64,000 nucleotides of DNA from Tupaia tana (Eukaryota; Chordata; Mammalia; Scandentia; Tupaiidae), in contig JAKSZU010000016.1 of the NCBI GenBank assembly GCA_026018925.1, positions 83,068,990 to 83,132,989 of the forward strand, written 5' to 3'. Below are positions 51,240 through 61,198 of this stretch, in pieces. A model generated the notes under the pieces. The model was not told where the DNA came from. It saw only the letters and a list, made by a program, of their open reading frames with translations, and searched no databases. A program made the position numbers and the translations under genes. Numbering within the stretch: the stretch's first letter is position 1; each line of letters opens with the position of its first letter.

Positions 51240-54200
51240 CTGGAAAGGTTTTTGCTATAGGGCGTGTGCGCTCACCAGAAAGACAGAGACAGACAGAAAG
51301 CGAGAAATCACCCCCCAGAGGGGATGTCCATGCCGTAGTCCCTTCTCCTCCATTCTCCTCTCGAGATCTTGGGCACACATACACACGCGCCCAGTGTGAA
51401 TTTAAGCCGCCAGGTCCAGGACGCGAACCGTGGTCGACTACATGGGAGTCCAGTGACATAGCCATTACACTAACTGCTGGTCCCATGGGGGATATTTTTC
51501 ACTTTGATTCTCTCTGGCAGGTACACATGTCCTGTAGGGAAAAAAGAGAGGAAGAGAGCATCTTTCAGTGGAAGATGGTTATGCTCTGTTTGGCTATTGC
51601 CAGAGATGGCCACGCCACAATCCCTTCTCCTCCATTCTCCTTTTGGGATTTTGGGCACACACATGTATGTTCATGTTTTTCATGCTGCCAGGGCCAGGAA
51701 CAGCCTGGTTGGTTATGTGGGATCTAGCTCCCTTAATCAGTGGTATATTGTCTGTACACTGGGATTTAGTGATTGGCAAAAAAACAATAGTACGTTACCT
51801 TTTTTTTTTTTTTTTTAAGAATTACTTATATAGTTTTATTATTACCATTATTTGTTAACTTGCTATAGGGCATGTGTGCTCACCAGAGAGAGAAAGTGAG
51901 AAAGCAAGCCTCCAGGTCCAGAATTTGAACTGTGATCAGCCATGTGGGAGTCCAGCACCTTAACCACAACACCTACTTGGCCCTGGTAATATTACCTTCT
52001 TCTTTATTTTTCTTTCTTTTTTCTTAGAGATTTTTGCTATAGAGCATGTGTGCTCCCCAGAGAGACAGAAAGTGATAAATCACCCCCCAAAGGGTTATGG
52101 CCATGCCGCAATCCCTTCTCCATTCTCTTGGGATTTGGGGTACTCATGCACATGTGCCGGTGTGAGTTTAAGCCACTGGGTCCAGGACTCAAACCATGCT
52201 CAACTACATGGGAGTCCAGTGACATAACCATTACGTCATTTGCTGGTCCCAAGCTCTGAAATGTTACCTTCTAAGGGGGAGAAAAATTAGTTCGTAGAGA
52301 AACACTGGAAAAATAGTACATACTGGAGGATGCACAGAAGGGATTAAAGTAGGGTATCTTAATACTTTTTCATGTTTTGATTTTGGGACCATAAAACTGT
52401 TTAGCTTAAATTTTTTTTTTAAGAGACATATTTTCTGTAGGGCGCATGCACTCACCAGAGGGACAGAAAGTGAGAAATCATGCCCTGGGGGAGTGACCAC
52501 ACCACAGTCTTCTCTCAGGATTTTGTGCATACATGCACATGTGCCCAGTGTGAGTTTCAAGCTGCTGGGTCCAGGATTCGAACTGTGGTAGACTGTGGGA
52601 ATTCAGCAATGTAATCATTATGCCATCTACTGGTCCCGCTATTAAATTTTTTTAATTAAAAAATTAATAACAGGGCCAGTAGGTGGCACAGTGTTTTAGG
52701 GCTGGATTCCATGGCCAGCTCCACATTTCAAGTCCCAGATCCAGCTTGCAAAACTTGTGGAGTGCACATGCTTGTATGTCCAAAAATTCCAAGGGGAGAA
52801 TAGAGGAGAAAAGATTGCAGCAAGGCTACCCTACCCGCCAAGAGGGTGATTTCTCACTTTCCTTCTGTCTTTGGTGAGAGCATGCACCTAATAACAAAAA
52901 CAAACAAAAATCTACACTAAAAAAAATTATGTTCGAGGAATGGAAATGTGTAGGTTTGTACTTTTAGGAAAACAAGTATTGATAGTTGAGTTTCAGTTAA
53001 TTCCCACTATGAACAGCTATTTAGCAATTTCAAATTAACATAACCTAACAATCATTAAAACCCTGGTGGTGGGAGGTCATCGGGTGGCATGGTGGTTAAG
53101 GACACTGGACTCCCACATGGCTAACCACAGTTTGAGTTCCGGACCTAGCAGCTTGCTTTCTCTTTATCTCTCTCACTCTGTCCCTCTCTTGTCAAATTAA
53201 AAATAAATAAATTAATTAATAAAGTTAAATATTTCTTTAAAAAACAAAACACTGATAGGACCAGCAGAGGCCTTAATGGTTACATTGCTGGACTCCCACA
53301 TATCGTTGACTGCAGTTTGAGTCCGGGACCCAGTGCCTTAAAACTCATGCTGGGCACATGTACATTAGTGCCCAAGATCCCAAGAGGAGAATGGAGGAGA
53401 AGGGATTGTGGTGTGGCCATCCCTGCGGGGGGGTGATTTCTCACTTTCTGTCTGGCAAGTGCACACACCCTATAGCAAAAAACCTCTCCAAAACAAAACA
53501 GAAACAAAAACTACATATTGTAAAGCAATACGATAATAAAAAGTAATTAAGTGAAATAAAATACATAATGGTATCTTTTTTTTTTTTTTAAAGAATTACT
53601 TAATTTTACTCACTGTCATTATTTTATTTTTACTTTTTTTGAAATTGACCAGAAAGAAGCAGAGAAGGAAAGTGAGAAAGCAAGTTGACAGGTTCATTCA
53701 GGACTTGAACCGCACATAGTCAGTCATGTGGGAGTACAGCCACCTCAACCACCACGCCACCTGCTGTCCCCCATTTTATTTTAAAGAATTATTTATTGGG
53801 GGGCTGGCAGATGGTGTGGCTGGCAGACGGTGTGGTGGTTAGGTGCTCTGAACTCCCACATGGCCAACCATGGTTCAAGTCCTAGACCTGGTGGCTTCCT
53901 GTCTCACTTTCTCTCTCTCTGGTCTAATTGGAAAATAATAATAAATAATGTTAAAATAAAATAATCTTTTTTTTAAAAAAGAAAGAATTATTTATTGGAC
54001 CAGCACATGTTATAATGGTTACATCACTGGACTCCCACATAGCCGACTGCAGTTCAAGACCTGGACCCGGCGACTTGAAACTCATGCCAGCATGTGTATG
54101 TGCATACGCAAAATCTCAAGAGGAGAAGTGATTGTGGCGAGGCCACCAAATTAAACTCCAAATATATTAGAGTTAGCTATAAAACTAAGTCATAGAAGAA

Positions 54201-54685
54201 TGTTCAGAAAGAGAATAGAACTTTGTGAGATCTTGAAAGACTGGTGTATTTTTTTTTTCTGGTTTTCTGTTGTAGACTTCCAGCAGAAGCTTAAGTTAAA
54301 AATACATTACAGGGTGAACCAGCATTTAGCGTAATGGCTATGTTGCTGGACTCCCACGTAGTCGACTGCAGTTCGCGTCCCGGACCCGGTGGCTTAGAAC
54401 TCACGCTGGGCGCGTGTGCGTGTGTGCCCAAGATCCCGAGAGGAGAATGGAGGAGAAGGGATTGCAGCGTGACCATCCCCCCTGGGGGGTGATTTCTCGC
54501 TTTCTGTCTCTCTGTCTCTCTCTGTCTGTCTGGCGAGCGCACGCGCCCTATAGCGAAAACCTCTCCAAAAAGAAAAAAAAAAAAAATACATTACAGGCAG
54601 GTGGTGTGATGGTTAAGGCATTGGACTCCCACATGACCGGCCATGGTTCAAGTCCTAGACCTGGTGGCTTGCTTTTTCACTTTGC

Positions 54686-54722
<37 letters not shown>

Positions 54723-55817
54723 ACATACACACACTCTGGTCAAATTAAAATAAATAATAAAGTTAAAGAAAATCGTTTAAAAAAATACATCACAGGCTAG
54801 CCCTGAAGCCTAGTGGTTAAGGGAGCCAGATCCCACATGGGTGACCATAGTTTGAATTCTGGCCCAGCAGCATAAAAAAAAATGTGTGTGGGGGGTGTGT
54901 GTGTGTGTGCACACGCGCGCACACACACATGCCACAAATCCCCAGGGATGGAGAAGGTATAGGGGAATGCTCTTATCTGACAAGTGCATATGCCCTCTAG
55001 CAATTAAAAAAATCAATAATGATTGAAAAAGAAATCAAGATTTCTAATTTATAAGATGTATGAATGGGGTGGAACCAGCAGTTAGTGTAATGGTTATGTT
55101 GCTGGGCTCCCATTTAAAAAAAAAAATAAAAAGATGTATGAATGGGGGGCCAGCAGTTGGCATAATGGCTATGTTGCTGGGCTCCCATGTAGTCAACTGC
55201 GGTTTGAGTCCCGGACCCGGTGGCTTAAACTCAAGTGAGTATGTGTGTGTGCATGCCCAAGATCCTGAGAGAATGGAGTAGAAGGGATTGCGGTGTGGCC
55301 ATCCCGCTGAGGGGTGATTTCTCTCTCTGTCTCTCTCTTTCTGGCAAGCACATGCACCCTATAGCCAAAACCTCTCTCAAAAAAAAAAAAAAAAAAAAAA
55401 AAAGATGTATAAATGTCTTAACCCAATATGTGAAATACATCTACAATAAGAATCTATTTGATACTTATTAAATGTTGTAAGACTTAATGCTAGCAAGATT
55501 AGGTAAATTGGTATTCATATTTGATGACTATATTAAAATTTGAACAACTTTGGAAAACCTTATGGCAGTATATATCAAGAGTGGTGTTGGGGCCAGAAGG
55601 TGATTTGTTTAAGGCAGCACTCCCACATGTCCAACTGTAGTTTCATTCTTAGACCTGGTGGCTTGAAAATCATGCCAAGCACATGTGCATGCATCCCCAA
55701 GATCCTGAAAGGAGAATGGAGCAGTAGGGATTGCTGTGTGGCCATCCCTCCAGGGTGTTATTTCTCTCTCTCTCTCTCTTTCTCCAGCAAGCGTGCCCTG
55801 TGGCAAAAACCTAAACC

Positions 55818-55861
<44 letters not shown>

Positions 55862-58239
55862 AAATTGGCAAATGAGGCCAGCTGACAGCATAGCAGTTAT
55901 GTTGTTGGACTCCCACATGGTTGACTGTGGTTCAAGTCTCAGACCTGGCAACTTGCTTTCTCACTTTCCCTTTCTCTCTCTCTGTCTTTCTCTGGCCAAA
56001 TTAAAATAAGAAGAAGAACAAATAAAATTAAACAATTAAAAAAATTGGGGGGACCAGCAGTTAGCATAATGGCTATGTCGCTGGACTCCCACGTAGTCGA
56101 CCGCTGTTTGCGTCCCGGACCCGGTGGCTTAAAACTCACGCCGGGCGCGTGTGCGTGTGTGCCTAGGATCCCGAGAGGAGAATGGAGGAGAAGGAATTGC
56201 GGCATAGCCATCCCCCCAGGGGGGTGATTTCTCGCTTTCTGTCTCTCTCTCTGTCTGGCGAGCGCATGCGCCCTATCGCAAAAACCTCTTCAAAAAAAAA
56301 GCAAACCTCTACTCTCAGTGAATTGTTTAGAATTTACGGGGTCCCTTGTCATCTCACATGCTCACAGCATACTTTTTTCACTTCATTGTCTAGTGTTTGT
56401 AATCAGTTACTTTACACAGAATTTTTTTATAGTGTAAATTAAAAAAGCCTAAAATCATAAGTATACCCACATTTTCATAGAATGTGCACACCCATCTAAT
56501 CACCCCTCATAATTGACTGTAGCACCCAGCAATCCCTCTTGTGCCCCCGGCTCAATTTGTCTTCCTCAAAAAAAAGCACTCCTAACTTCTAATACCATAG
56601 TTTAATTTAGTCTATTATAGTCTCTTAATGGCCAAATAATAATCCCTTGTGTGAAAATGCTATATACTTCCTTTAATTTTGGTCATTTGGCACAAAAACT
56701 TGTTCCCAGTTTTCCATTGCACTGGATATTAGAATATTCAGTGTTGTAATACTGTGATGTTAATTAACATAGAGATAATCTAGAAGCAATTCATCTCTTA
56801 CCGTTCATTTATTATACTCCTAAAGATTACGAGTAGTATGGGACCGGCAAGTAGTTTAATGGTTACGTCACTGGACTCCCACATAGCTGACCATTGTTTG
56901 AGTCCCAGACCCAGAGGCTTGAAACTCATGTCGAGTGTGTGTGCATGCATGGCCAAAATCTCTAGAGGAGAGTGGAGGAGAAGGGACTGTGGCGTGTCCA
57001 TTCCCTCAGGGGAGTGATTTCTCACTTTCTTTCCATCTCTCTTTTGGTCTCTCTGGCAAGCACATTCACTCTATAGCAAAAATCTCTCTTAAAAAAAAAA
57101 AGATTATGAGTGGGACCTTTATTGTTTATATTCTTCCTTTCCCAGTCCTTAGCTGATTGTTCTATGTGAAGTATAAAGCCAGTATCAACTTGTTGCATAA
57201 TTGATGCCTGTTGAGAAAACAGACAAAAGTTTTTCAGTACATCCCCCACTCATTTTATTTTTTAAAAATTTTAAAGTAAAAAATCCCTGTACATACATTG
57301 TAGGGGATGGAAATCTTTATCAGTCATGTATTCCATCCTCAGTAAGAATGATAGGGAGTATTACTGCCAGTCCTCAGACTTCTAACTTTCAAGGTTATTG
57401 TTTCATGAGAACTCAGACTTTTTTCCCCTACCTGCTGTTGTCATATCTCTGAAAAGTTATTCAATTCTCTCTCTGTCTCAATAGTCAATGACAGTAATCC
57501 TGAGGGTGAAGACCTTCAAAAGGAATCTGTAGAGAATGCAGATTTGAGAGAAAAATCTTCAGATTGGGGTGAAATGGATTGTTCTTTGGTCTCTGAACAA
57601 ACTCCAGATTGCCATGAAGAAGAAAGACTAAAAATATCTGTTCCACAAAAAAAGAAAATGAGGAATCTTTTAATCACCATTGAAAATGATTCTCCACTAG
57701 AGGAACTGTCCAAATTTGTGGATATCAATGTTATTGCACTTACTAGAAATCGAAGAACAAGGAGATGGTACACTTGCCCACTGTGTGGGAAACAGTTTAA
57801 TGAAAGTTCTTACCTCATTTCCCACCAGAGGACTCACACCGGAGAAAAACCCTATGACTGTAGTCATTGTGGGAAAAGCTTCAATCATAAAACAAACCTC
57901 AATAAACATGAGCGAATCCATACAGGGGAGAAACCTTATTCCTGTTCTCAGTGTGGGAAAAACTTTCGTCAGAATTCTCATCGGAGTCGACATGAAGAAA
58001 TTCATATACGGGAAAAAATATTTCGGTGTATAGAATGTGGGAAAACCTTCCCAAGGAATGCAGACTTTGTGCTTCATCTAAAGAGTCATGATGCTGTGAG
58101 GCCATATAGTTGCAAAAAATGTGGGAGGAGATTTGGCCGGCTTTCAAACTGTACCCGGCATGAGAAAACCCACGTGGCATGTAAGACCCAAAAGCAGAAG
58201 TGGGACCAGGAAAGGTCTGATGGTCCTACCTCAGACTGA
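44831..58239 (+). CDS. ZNF200: ZNF200, C2H2 zinc-finger protein (complete coding sequence, 403 aa)
   Basis: The coding exons are 44831-45074, 45914-46002, 46251-46374 and 57485-58239. All junctions are GT-AG and in phase (244+89+124+755 = 1212 bp with stop). The N-terminus MAAKVVPMPAKPKSFILRVP matches ZNF200 closely. There is no KRAB or SCAN domain. The last exon holds five C2H2 fingers (about 248-270, 276-298, 304-326, 332-354, 360-382). The linkers after fingers 1 and 2 are classic TGEKP; those after fingers 3 and 4 are degenerate (IREKI, DAVRP). It is a nuclear protein, presumably DNA- or RNA-binding; its function is poorly characterised. The tail is about eight residues longer than the 395 aa I remember for human. 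Intron 4 is 11 kb and full of repeats. Confidence 0.95.
45192..45441 (+). mobile_element. SINE S3/S4
   Basis: GATGTAGTGGTTAAGGCAGC head, GTACGTGCCCTGTAGTAAATG end, then (GA)n/(GAAA)n to 45487. Confidence 0.83.
45690..45873 (-). mobile_element. SINE S4 with small duplication
   Basis: CTGTGGGATCCAG is present twice (45808-45820 and 45828-45840). It ends 41 bp before the ZNF200 second coding exon. Confidence 0.75.
45914..46002 (+). CDS. ZNF200: ZNF200 second coding exon
   Basis: The 89-bp exon between TTCACCAG and GTGGGT encodes VHPRPLVKILPREGIQQKQ... to ANPE, colinear with human ZNF200. The donor GAG|GTGGGT is weaker than its neighbours. Confidence 0.92.
46251..46374 (+). CDS. ZNF200: ZNF200 third coding exon
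   Basis: The 124-bp exon between CTCTTTCAG and GTAAGA encodes ELVFEDLNVFHSQEECVSLD and an acidic segment ending GEMVLL. The LVFEDLNV start faintly recalls the beginning of a KRAB A-box but the box is not completed. Confidence 0.93.
46466..46727 (-). mobile_element. SINE S3
   Basis: Duplication ACTATTCACATCTTTT on both sides. Confidence 0.92.
47140..47360 (-). mobile_element. MIR element
   Basis: TTTACAGATGGCAGAACTGAGTCAGAGAGGGGTAAAGAAACTTG and TAGGTACTAGGCACTCGTCCAAGTGCTTTG are the MIR core read in reverse. Confidence 0.8.
47361..47697. other. ZNF200 intron 4, nothing recognised
   Basis: No exon or repeat identified. Confidence 0.4.
47698..47893 (-). mobile_element. SINE S1, 3'-truncated
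   Basis: No poly(T) or TTTTTGCTATAGG; starts at GAGATCACCCCCC. The head is complete. Confidence 0.85.
48201..48478 (-). mobile_element. SINE S1, young copy
   Basis: Duplication CAGAAATTTTTTCT on both sides; CpGs intact. Confidence 0.93.
48519..48748 (+). mobile_element. SINE S1/S3
   Basis: AAAATTACATAGTT / AAAATTTACACAGTT duplication. Confidence 0.9.
48937..49152 (+). mobile_element. 7SL-related (Alu-like) SINE, possibly tRNA/7SL composite
   Basis: GTTCATGCCTGTAATCCTAACTAACTGGGGGCTGGAGTGGGAGGAGTGCAG...CAAGACCCTGT follows the Alu/7SL left-arm order and ends in A35. The first 75 bp (GTGGTGGTGCATAATGCTGGAGCC...GGTTTGGATTCCC) look like a second, more diverged head. It is the only such copy in the window. 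Confidence 0.7.
49311..49439 (-). mobile_element. SINE S1 with large internal deletion
   Basis: The 3' end is joined directly to the B box (AGAGATAGAAACCGCAGTCGAC), about 130 bp missing. CTTAATCAGCTTTT / CTTATTCAGCTTTT duplication. Confidence 0.92.
49568..49790 (-). mobile_element. SINE S4
   Basis: TTTTGCCAGAGGGTACATGCCC ... TTGAGTTAGGGGCCAGCT. Just before it ACCCGCTGTCACTGA is tandemly repeated. Confidence 0.82.
50112..50299 (+). mobile_element. SINE S2
   Basis: GGGAGCAGCAGATGGCATGG head, AATTCTCTAAG end. Confidence 0.89.
50309..50468 (+). mobile_element. SINE S2
   Basis: AAAGAAAC on both sides; it entered the A-tail of the previous copy. Confidence 0.9.
51013..51176 (+). mobile_element. 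SINE S3, 3'-truncated
   Basis: Head and body to GATGATTTC, then replaced by (TTTTC)n. Confidence 0.84.
51177..51231. repeat. (TTTTC)n microsatellite
   Basis: Eleven near-perfect TTTTC units at the junction of two SINEs in opposite orientation. Confidence 0.95.
51232..51485 (-). mobile_element. SINE S1, young copy
   Basis: CpG-rich; ends CATTACACTAACTGCTGGTCCC. It probably landed in the CT/T tract of the preceding copy. Confidence 0.92.
51500..51742 (-). mobile_element. SINE S4
   Basis: GGCAGGTACACATGTCCTGTAGGG, CTGCCAGGGCCAGG, TATGTGGGATCTAGCTCCCTTAATC. Confidence 0.65.
51800..51983 (-). mobile_element. SINE S2 with S1-like 3' end
   Basis: Contains CTTGCTATAGGGCATGTGTGCTCACC before an S2 body; ends ACCTACTTGGCCC. 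Confidence 0.87.
52012..52250 (-). mobile_element. SINE S1/S3
   Basis: ATTACCTTCT / GTTACCTTCT flanks. Confidence 0.89.
52411..52638 (-). mobile_element. SINE S1/S3
   Basis: Ends CCATCTACTGGTCCC; body shortened at the CCATTCTCC region. Confidence 0.87.
52673..52911 (+). mobile_element. SINE S3
   Basis: GGGCCAGTAGGTGGCACAGTG head; ends CACCTAATAACAAAAAC. Confidence 0.85.
53069..53252 (+). mobile_element. SINE S2
   Basis: GTCATCGGGTGGCATGGTGG head; AATAAAGTTAAATATTTCTTTAAAA end. Confidence 0.9.
53258..53507 (+). mobile_element. SINE S1
   Basis: The CT stretch is shortened to CTTTCTGTCTGG. Confidence 0.9.
53577..53772 (-). mobile_element. SINE S2
   Basis: AAGAATTACTTAATTTTAC start; GCCACCTGCTGTCCCC end. 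Confidence 0.88.
53799..53980 (+). mobile_element. SINE S2 with duplicated head start
   Basis: CTGGCAGA(T/C)GGTGTGG is present twice. Duplication AAAGAATTATTTATTGG on both sides. Confidence 0.92.
53998..54149 (+). mobile_element. SINE S1, 3'-truncated
   Basis: It starts right after the duplicated AAAGAATTATTTATTGG of its neighbour and stops at GGCGAGGCCACC. Confidence 0.86.
54314..54586 (+). mobile_element. SINE S1, young copy (first of a chain of three)
   Basis: Near-consensus. Flanked by AATACATTACAGG on both sides. Confidence 0.94.
54595..54786 (+). mobile_element. SINE S2 (second of the chain)
   Basis: Starts inside the duplicated ACAGGCAGG and is followed by AATACATCACAGG. Confidence 0.92.
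54796..55010 (+). mobile_element. SINE S4 (third of the chain)
   Basis: GGCTAGCCCTGAAGCCTAGTGG head; contains a (GT)n/(AC)n palindromic tract at 54884-54928; ends ATGCCCTCTAGCAATTAAAAA. Confidence 0.85.
55070..55130 (+). mobile_element. SINE head-only copy with poly(A)
   Basis: GGAACCAGCAGTTAGTGTAATGG...GGGCTCCCATTT, then A-rich tail. It ends at the anticodon region, like a 5' tRNA half. Confidence 0.88.
55146..55403 (+). mobile_element. SINE S1
   Basis: AAGATGTATGAATGGGG precedes both this and the head-only copy, and AAGATGTATAAATG follows it. Confidence 0.92.
55588..55863 (+). mobile_element. SINE S3 with (AAAT)n tail
   Basis: GGGGCCAGAAGGTGATTTG head; S3 body but ends in AATAAATAAATA repeats like S2. 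Confidence 0.87.
55874..56045 (+). mobile_element. SINE S2
   Basis: AAAATTGG on both sides. Confidence 0.9.
56048..56300 (+). mobile_element. SINE S1, young copy
   Basis: Starts immediately behind the S2 copy; CpGs intact. Confidence 0.93.
56301..56838. other. ZNF200 intron 4, possibly old L1 end
   Basis: TTAATGGCCAAATAATAATCCCTTGTGTG and ATTTTGGTCATTTGG recall antisense L1 3' text; not certain. Confidence 0.4.
56839..57101 (+). mobile_element. SINE S1/S3
   Basis: AAAGATTACGAGT / AAAGATTATGAGT duplication. Confidence 0.92.
57102..57484 (+). other. end of ZNF200 intron 4
   Basis: No repeat; ends in a CTCTCTCTGTCTCAATAG acceptor. Confidence 0.6.
57485..58239 (+). CDS. ZNF200: ZNF200 last coding exon (five C2H2 fingers) with stop
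   Basis: The acceptor is CTCAATAG|TCAATG. The exon encodes an acidic linker, KKKMRNLLITIENDSPLEEL, a basic TRNRRTRRW segment and then the five fingers from residue 248. The TGA is at 58237-58239. All five Cys2His2 sets are intact. Confidence 0.96.
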
Positions 58240-59540
58240 AAAGTTTTGTAAGAAATTCTGAATTCCCAGGCTATCTGAAAAGATAGAGATGTGAAAACCT
58301 CATTATAGCCAAAATTGTATATATACCTATGTTGGTTGAAACCTCAAATTGTTAGAAAATTCACAGCAAAATAAGCGACCTTAAGGGCGATACCTCAATT
58401 AGCATCCAGGCTTTTTGGACTAAGGATCTTTTGTTTGTGAAGTTGTACAGCAGTGTACAGATCACAGATCCCTTTTCTGAGAAAGACTGAATGTTTAGTC
58501 TAGAGCCTGCTTACTTGTGAACAGAGTATCTCATGTCTATTGAAAGTTTACCCTTTTATTTCCCATGTGGGAATTCACACTTGAAAAAAAGAATGCAGAG
58601 TTCCCTATCTGGAACAGTGTTTCTCTGAAAGAACCAACCTACTGATTTGTAAAGCCAACAGCTTCTAATAGCGATTTATATAACCCTCTTAAGACCACCC
58701 TGTTCAGACTTGATTGTTGAAAGGAATTGTTTACTTCTAATATGGGAAAACCACAGCATTTGAATGTCAAAGACTTATTTGTATGTGATCAAAACTAATA
58801 ACCAACAACATTTGCAATTTGTGGTGAAAACAGACTGCTTTACAGAAATCTTTCATAGTTTAAGAATGTCTATTGTTCCTGCTTTATTATGTTCAGCTGT
58901 CTACTTTCAAACAGCTGTCTGGTTCCTCTCCCTTGCCAAAAGAGGTTTGGATGGTTCAGGCCCAGGTATCAGCCTATTAGTGGAAAGCCCTTGTCCCTCT
59001 GCTGAGCCATGATCTTACCTGCTAGAAAGGAAGTCCCAGGAGTCTGAAAAGGAAGGTTGTACCTGGATGAAGGCAGGAAAAAGTTGACTTAATTCTAGGG
59101 CTTACCTTATAGGCTTGCTTCCCCTCTACATAGTCATCAGAACTTCTACAGTGGGATGGTCACTATCGCACAGGGAAAGGATTTTGTTAGAACTCATGTC
59201 TCTAGAAGTCAGCTCATATTGCCTCCCAAGACACAGGATTCCAAGAGTCTTCATTGTAATGGCTGTTTGTTGTCTTTGGCCTCCTGATAGCCAGACCCTC
59301 CTGTCCTCTCTGCCTTTAAGTAAGGTCAGTGGTGCCATCATGGGATCGATCCTTTGGTATAAGTTAGGGATTCTTGATCAGTTTTGCATTAGGTTTCCCA
59401 ATGTCTTACATTGATATTTAGCTTGGAGTGGGTTAGATCTATCAACTGGTTGGGAAAAATTGTTAACATTACAAAAACTTTTCCCATTCAGAAACATACC
59501 TTTTCACTTATTAGAACATTCCTAAGTTAAATTTTTTTCA
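58240..59540 (+). other. probable ZNF200 3' UTR, free of repeats
   Basis: About 1.3 kb after the stop contain no SINE, in sharp contrast to the flanking intron and intergenic DNA. This fits a 3' UTR under constraint. I found no AATAAA before the CA/TA microsatellite at 59545; the first clear one is at 61010-61015. Confidence 0.5.
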
Positions 59541-59544
59541 CATG

Positions 59545-59600
59545 TACACACACACACATATACAATATACATATATATATATATATAGTACATATATATA
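59545..59600. repeat. (CA)n(TA)n microsatellite
   Basis: ACACACACACATATACAATATACATATATATATATATA next to the SINE tail. Confidence 0.9.
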
Positions 59601-59778
59601 TTTTTTTTTTAAAAAAGAGGTTTTTGTCTGAGGGTGTGTGCACTCTCCAGAGAGAGACAGAGGCAGTGAGAGGGAAAATGAAAAATCACCCCCCACTCCA
59701 GGGAGATGGCCATGCTGGAATCCCTTTTCCATGCTCCTCCCAGGATATTGGGCACACATGTGCACATGCCCAGCATGA

Positions 59779-59809
<31 letters not shown>

Positions 59810-60000
59810 GACCAGGTAGAGACAGAGAAAGTAAGAGAGCAAGCTAACCAGGTCTGGGATGCAAGCTGTGGTCAGCCATGTGGGAGTCCAGCACCTTAAC
59901 CACCACGCCACCTGCTGGCCCACTGGATCCTGGCCTCAAACTACGCAGCCAGCCAAATGGGATCCAGGAATCTTGAACTCTGCACCACCTACTGGTCCTG
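59601..60000 (-). mobile_element. SINE S3 split by a nested S2
   Basis: 59601-59778 and 59923-60000 are the two parts of one antisense copy. Confidence 0.88.
59779..59922 (-). mobile_element. SINE S2 nested
   Basis: Poly(T) then AATTTGACCAGGTAGAGACAG, ends CCACCTGCTGGCCC. Confidence 0.9.
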
Positions 60001-60363
60001 CCTATTGGTTTTTGATTGATTTTTAACACATAATTTTAAGGTTTGTGTTTTAGTACAAAGCATTCTAAAAGAAAGAAATTTTAAAACAGTAACAGGAAAT
60101 ATAATACTTAAAGGCCACAGAAACTGTTCTTTAACTGTATTTCAGGCCAGCAGTACCCTTTAATAGTGGGGACAGAATTGACTGCCAATATCAGTGTTAT
60201 TCTTTGGAAGTCTAGGTAATACTCTGGACGGACAGTATAGCCATACAGTAGGACAGAGGGCATGGACCAACCACAAATGCCAGAACCTCTGGGAAGCTGT
60301 CCAAAAGTTACTAAATAAGGAGTCCCATCACCAGTTAATTGGAAAAAAAAGTGAACAACAACA
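60001..60363. other. nothing recognised
   Basis: Unique intergenic DNA. Confidence 0.4.
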
Positions 60364-60441
60364 TTGGGTTGTCGGAAAAGTCACGACGTATTTTCTATGG
60401 TTTTGTGTGCAAAATATGTCATGATTTTTTTGATGACCCAA
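60364..60441. mobile_element. 78-bp mariner-type MITE
   Basis: Two ends are imperfect inverted repeats: TTGGGTTGTCGGAAAAGTCA on the left and, reversed, TTGGGTCATCAAAAAAATCA on the right, continuing with CGACGTATTTT / TGACATATTTT. Size and structure resemble human MADE1 (a Tc1/mariner MITE), but the terminal sequence differs (TTGGGTT against TTAGGTT). Confidence 0.8.
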
Positions 60442-61198
60442 TGGTTTCCAGTATAGCAGCAAGAGCTAGAAAATACAAAAAATGAGTGATCAGTTCCAGT
60501 AGCTCCTACACATCAAAACTATCCTCTAAACACAGTGCTAGTCACACACAGCCTGCTGTTTCTGGGGGGTTTGAGTCGGAGGGTGATTGAGAACATCACG
60601 TATAGGTGCGTATGTAGCACAAGTGATGACAGGTGCTAGAAACAACAGGATTCCAGAAGAGTGTGGGGTTAGTTTTCTGAGAGTGCTTAGGGGAGGTGGC
60701 GTTAGATGACAAGAAAGGAACAATTTTTAAATAGGAGTGGCTAGAAAACATTAATGTTCAGGCTTACTATAGTAGTAATCAGATAATTAATGTGAAAAGA
60801 ACAAGATGTCATTTTAGGTGTATTAAACAAGCACAGGGTTTTTTTGTGTGTGTGTGTGTAAATGTGTGGTTTGGCAAAAGGGATGACGGTGACATCTGTC
60901 TACACTGTGACAAGAATGTTAAACAATTACCCCTTGGCCCAGAAATTTAATGTCATTTTAAAAAATCATAACATAATACTGAAAAATTAGAAACAATCTT
61001 AAGTAGTTGAATAAATATGAAGGGTTATTATAAAGGTAATAACAGTGTTTTCATTCATCTCAGTTGACAGGGTGGGTCTTTTTCCTTTCTCTCTTGAGCC
61101 CACACAGTTTTACCTTTATCCCTGCCACTTCACCAAATTGATTTTGTCAACATCACCAATGTGCTCTAATTTCCTCAAATCCAGCCTTCAAATTAGTA
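60442..61198. other. nothing recognised
   Basis: Contains a short (TG)n at 60845-60860 and an AATAAA at 61010-61015 that could serve ZNF200. Confidence 0.4.
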
